Assembly: GCA_025465405.1 (NCBI GenBank)
Contig: JAODNL010000037.1
Coordinates: forward strand, 1-7,796
Direction of reading: 5' to 3'
DNA length: 7,796 nt
DNA from: Pseudonocardiales bacterium
Lineage (GTDB): Bacteria > Actinomycetota > Actinomycetes > Mycobacteriales > Jatrophihabitantaceae
The translations under genes were made by a program, and so were the position numbers. The notes under the pieces are model-generated. The model saw only the letters and a program-made list of their open reading frames with translations. It did not search any database and was not told the DNA's origin. Shown here in pieces: positions 6,267-7,796 of the stretch; within the stretch, counting starts at the first letter, position 1, and each line of letters begins with the position of its first letter.

Positions 6267-6376
6267 TCCGTCAGCTCACCCGGCGTGCCGTGCCGCCTTG
6301 CACCCGTCGTCGCTGCTAACACCGCCGCGTTAGCCACCAACCTGGATGCAAAGTCGATCAACGCCAGGCGCGGAGC
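6267..6376 (+). other. Intergenic leader between flhB and the flhA promoter
   Basis: I see no convincing gene here. The stretch holds a short inverted repeat, GCTAAC (6315-6320) and GTTAGC (6329-6334), with an eight-base loop. It could be a weak hairpin or an operator half-site pair. No T-run follows, so I do not call a terminator. Confidence 0.4.
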
Positions 6377-6405
6377 GCTCAAGTCGGATGTGGGAGCGCC
6401 GATAG
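6377..6405 (+). promoter_or_regulatory. Putative sigma-28 (FliA/WhiG-type) promoter of flhA
   Basis: GCTCAAGT (6377-6384), 13 bases, then GCCGATAG (6398-6405); in the usual notation TCAA-N15-GCCGATAG, two mismatches from TAAA-N15-GCCGATAA. It is nearly identical, with equal spacing, to the element before fliM. The predicted transcript starts near A6412 and gives a leader of about 70 bases before the flhA GTG. A 7-base direct repeat GGAGCGC (6372-6378 and 6393-6399) overlaps both promoter elements. Confidence 0.75.
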
Positions 6406-6470
6406 GTGGGGAGCCAGGACGGCACTTCGGACGGGACGGATGCCCGCACTCAGGTAGCACCGCATCCGTT

Positions 6471-6476
6471 GAGAGG
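6471..6476 (+). promoter_or_regulatory. Ribosome binding site of flhA
   Basis: GAGAGG stands four bases before GTG 6481. It favours this start over the in-frame TTG 6469 and GTG 6406. Confidence 0.6.
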
Positions 6477-6480
6477 CGCC

Positions 6481-7796
6481 GTGAGGACGAGCAGGCTGGG
6501 CCAGCTGGCTGTGCCCATCGGGGTCGTGGCCATCGTGGTCATGCTGGTCGTGCCGGTGCCGGCCGCGCTCCTCGACGTGCTGATCGCATGCAACATCACC
6601 GGCGCCGTACTCGTCGTGCTGGTGTCGATGTATGTCCGCCGGCCGCTCGAGTTCTCCAGCTTCCCGTCGCTGCTCCTGATCGCCACCCTGTTCCGTCTGG
6701 CGCTGAACATCAGCGCCACCCGGCTCGTCCTGACCAACGGATTCGCCGGCCACGTCATCGCCGCCTTCGGTCACTTCGTCATCGGCGGATCGCTCGTCGT
6801 CGGACTGGTGATCTTCGCGATCCTCCTGGTCATCCAGTTCGTCGTCATCACCAACGGCGCCGGCCGGGTGGCCGAGGTCGGGGCGCGATTCACCCTCGAC
6901 GCCATGCCCGGCAAACAGATGGCCATCGACGCCGACCTCAACGCCGGCCTCATCGACGAGCACACCGCCCGGACGCGGCGCGCGGACATCGCCGCCGAGG
7001 CGGATTTCTACGGTGCGATGGACGGCGCGACCCGCTTCGTCAAGGGCGACGCGATCGCCGCGATCATCATCACCTTCATCAACCTCATCGGTGGGTTCGC
7101 GATCGGGGTGATGACGCACCACATCTCGTTCTCCGAAGCGCTGTCGACCTACAGCCTGCTCAGCGTCGGCGACGGCCTGGTCAGCCAGATCCCCGCACTG
7201 TTGCTCAGCGTCGCGACGGGCCTGATCGTCACGCGCGCGACGGACGCCGACGACATGGGCACCGTCGTGTCCCGCCAGCTCGGCAGCCAGCGTCGCGCCG
7301 TGCGCATTGCCGGCGGCGCCGCCGTGTTGTTGTGCCTCGTCCCCGGCCTGCCGAAGCTGCCATTCCTGCTCGTCGGCGGCGCGTTGCTCTTCCTGTCCAG
7401 CCGGATCACCCAGGCGAACCACGTCGACGAGTCGCACGAGACGGCCGCGGCCGCGGCGGCCGCGGCAACCGCCCCGGACGGCGAGGAGTCGCTGCTCGGC
7501 GAGCTGATCGTCGATCCGCTGGAACTGACGCTGTCCCCTGACCTGATCCCGCTCGTCGACGGGCCGGGTGCTGACCTGCTCGACCGGGTCCGTGCCTTGC
7601 GCCGCACGCTCGCGGGTGACGTCGGCATCGTCATGCCTCCGGTGCGCACCCGAGACAGCGTCACGCTGCCGCCGTCCACCTACGCGATCAACATCAACGG
7701 CGTCGAACTCACGCGCGGCCACGCTCCGACCGGCATGGTCCTCGCGATCGGCGACGGACTCGACGGCCTGCCCGGCACGACTGCCCGCGAGCCGGT
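6481..7796 (+). CDS. flhA: FlhA, flagellar export platform protein, N-terminal part (3' end outside window)
   Basis: The first 438 residues of FlhA (full length usually near 690) are present; the frame is open to the window end. FlhA is the nonameric export platform below the FliPQR pore, coupling proton flow to secretion and docking chaperone-substrate complexes. A short N-terminus (MRTSRLGQ) precedes the first helix at about 10-32, and further helices run to about residue 305. The FHIPEP signature is complete: 'RVAEVGARFTLDAMPGKQMA' (129-148), then 'DADLNAGLIDE' and 'EADFYGAMDGATRFVKGDAI' (173-192), the conserved acidic loop. 'YSLLSVGDGLVSQIPALLLS' (224-243) follows. An Ala-rich linker with eight consecutive alanines (322-329) connects to the cytoplasmic domain, recognised by 'ELIVDPLELTLSPDLIPLVD' (341-360) and 'GIVMPPVRTRDSVTLPP' (382-398). 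GTG 6481 is preferred because of GAGAGG and because the first helix starts at the usual distance. Confidence 0.96.
   Translation, partial: MRTSRLGQLAVPIGVVAIVVMLVVPVPAALLDVLIACNITGAVLVVLVSMYVRRPLEFSSFPSLLLIATLFRLALNISATRLVLTNGFAGHVIAAFGHFVIGGSLVVGLVIFAILLVIQFVVITNGAGRVAEVGARFTLDAMPGKQMAIDADLNAGLIDEHTARTRRADIAAEADFYGAMDGATRFVKGDAIAAIIITFINLIGGFAIGVMTHHISFSEALSTYSLLSVGDGLVSQIPALLLSVATGLIVTRATDADDMGTVVSRQLGSQRRAVRIAGGAAVLLCLVPGLPKLPFLLVGGALLFLSSRITQANHVDESHETAAAAAAAATAPDGEESLLGELIVDPLELTLSPDLIPLVDGPGADLLDRVRALRRTLAGDVGIVMPPVRTRDSVTLPPSTYAININGVELTRGHAPTGMVLAIGDGLDGLPGTTAREP

Noticed and set aside
6315..6334. GCTAAC-N8-GTTAGC after flhB as an intrinsic terminator
   Set aside because: The stem is only six bp and no T-run follows; kept only as a possible weak hairpin or operator.
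6379..7722. 447-residue minus-strand frame and a 418-residue plus-strand frame (6285-7541) over flhA
   Set aside because: Both are Asp/Arg/His-rich shadows of flhA. The flhA frame shows the complete FHIPEP signature and conserved cytoplasmic-domain motifs.
1..7796. Novel system, mobile element, CRISPR array or RNA gene
   Set aside because: Every long stretch is accounted for by standard flagellar genes in conserved order. No transposase, array, tRNA-like or other unexplained coding content was seen.

Overview
This window is part of a chromosomal flagellar gene cluster from a GC-rich bacterium, most likely a motile actinobacterium. The reasons are the strong bias to G or C at third codon positions, frequent GTG starts, tight head-to-tail packing with ATGA/GTGA stop-start overlaps, a FliM that begins with a disordered leader followed by 'PYDFRRPTKLSREH', and a long FliN that has an extra N-terminal domain. 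The species cannot be named from sequence alone. All genes are on the + strand, in this order: motB (3' end), fliL, fliM, fliN, fliO, fliP, fliQ, fliR, flhB, flhA (5' part, cut by the window end). I saw no mobile element, RNA gene, CRISPR array or defence gene.

Layout. 1-469 is the peptidoglycan-binding end of the MotB stator. 486-1013 is FliL, with a near-perfect ribosome binding site. The 145-base gap 1014-1158 holds a strong 15-bp inverted repeat and then a sigma-28-like promoter. 1159-6266 is an almost gap-free seven-gene unit: the rotor switch proteins FliM and FliN, then the export-gate proteins FliO, FliP, FliQ, FliR and FlhB, with gaps of 12 bases or less. The 214-base gap 6267-6480 holds a second sigma-28-like promoter and then flhA, which runs off the window.

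How the genes work together. MotB (with a MotA expected upstream) and FliL form and tune the torque-generating stator. FliM and FliN form the lower ring of the rotor, which sets rotation direction. FliO assists assembly of the FliP-FliQ-FliR pore. FlhB switches substrate specificity and FlhA is the proton-driven export platform. Together these make the flagellar type III secretion gate. The gene content is ordinary for a flagellated actinobacterium.

The most useful observation is regulatory. The sequence GCTCARGT-N13-GCCGATAG occurs twice, once in each of the two large intergenic gaps, just before fliM and before flhA, and I did not see GCCGATA elsewhere on the + strand by eye. Its form and spacing match sigma-28 (FliA/SigD/WhiG-type) promoters. 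It implies that core switch and export genes, which are early genes in enteric bacteria, are here transcribed by the sigma factor usually kept for late genes. It also argues against the longest possible fliM start and makes a leaderless fliM message possible. Secondary points are a FliM without the classical CheY-binding N-terminus, a CheC-like extra domain on FliN, an Asp-to-Asn change in the MotB 'GHTD' motif, and an AT-rich rare-codon patch inside fliR.
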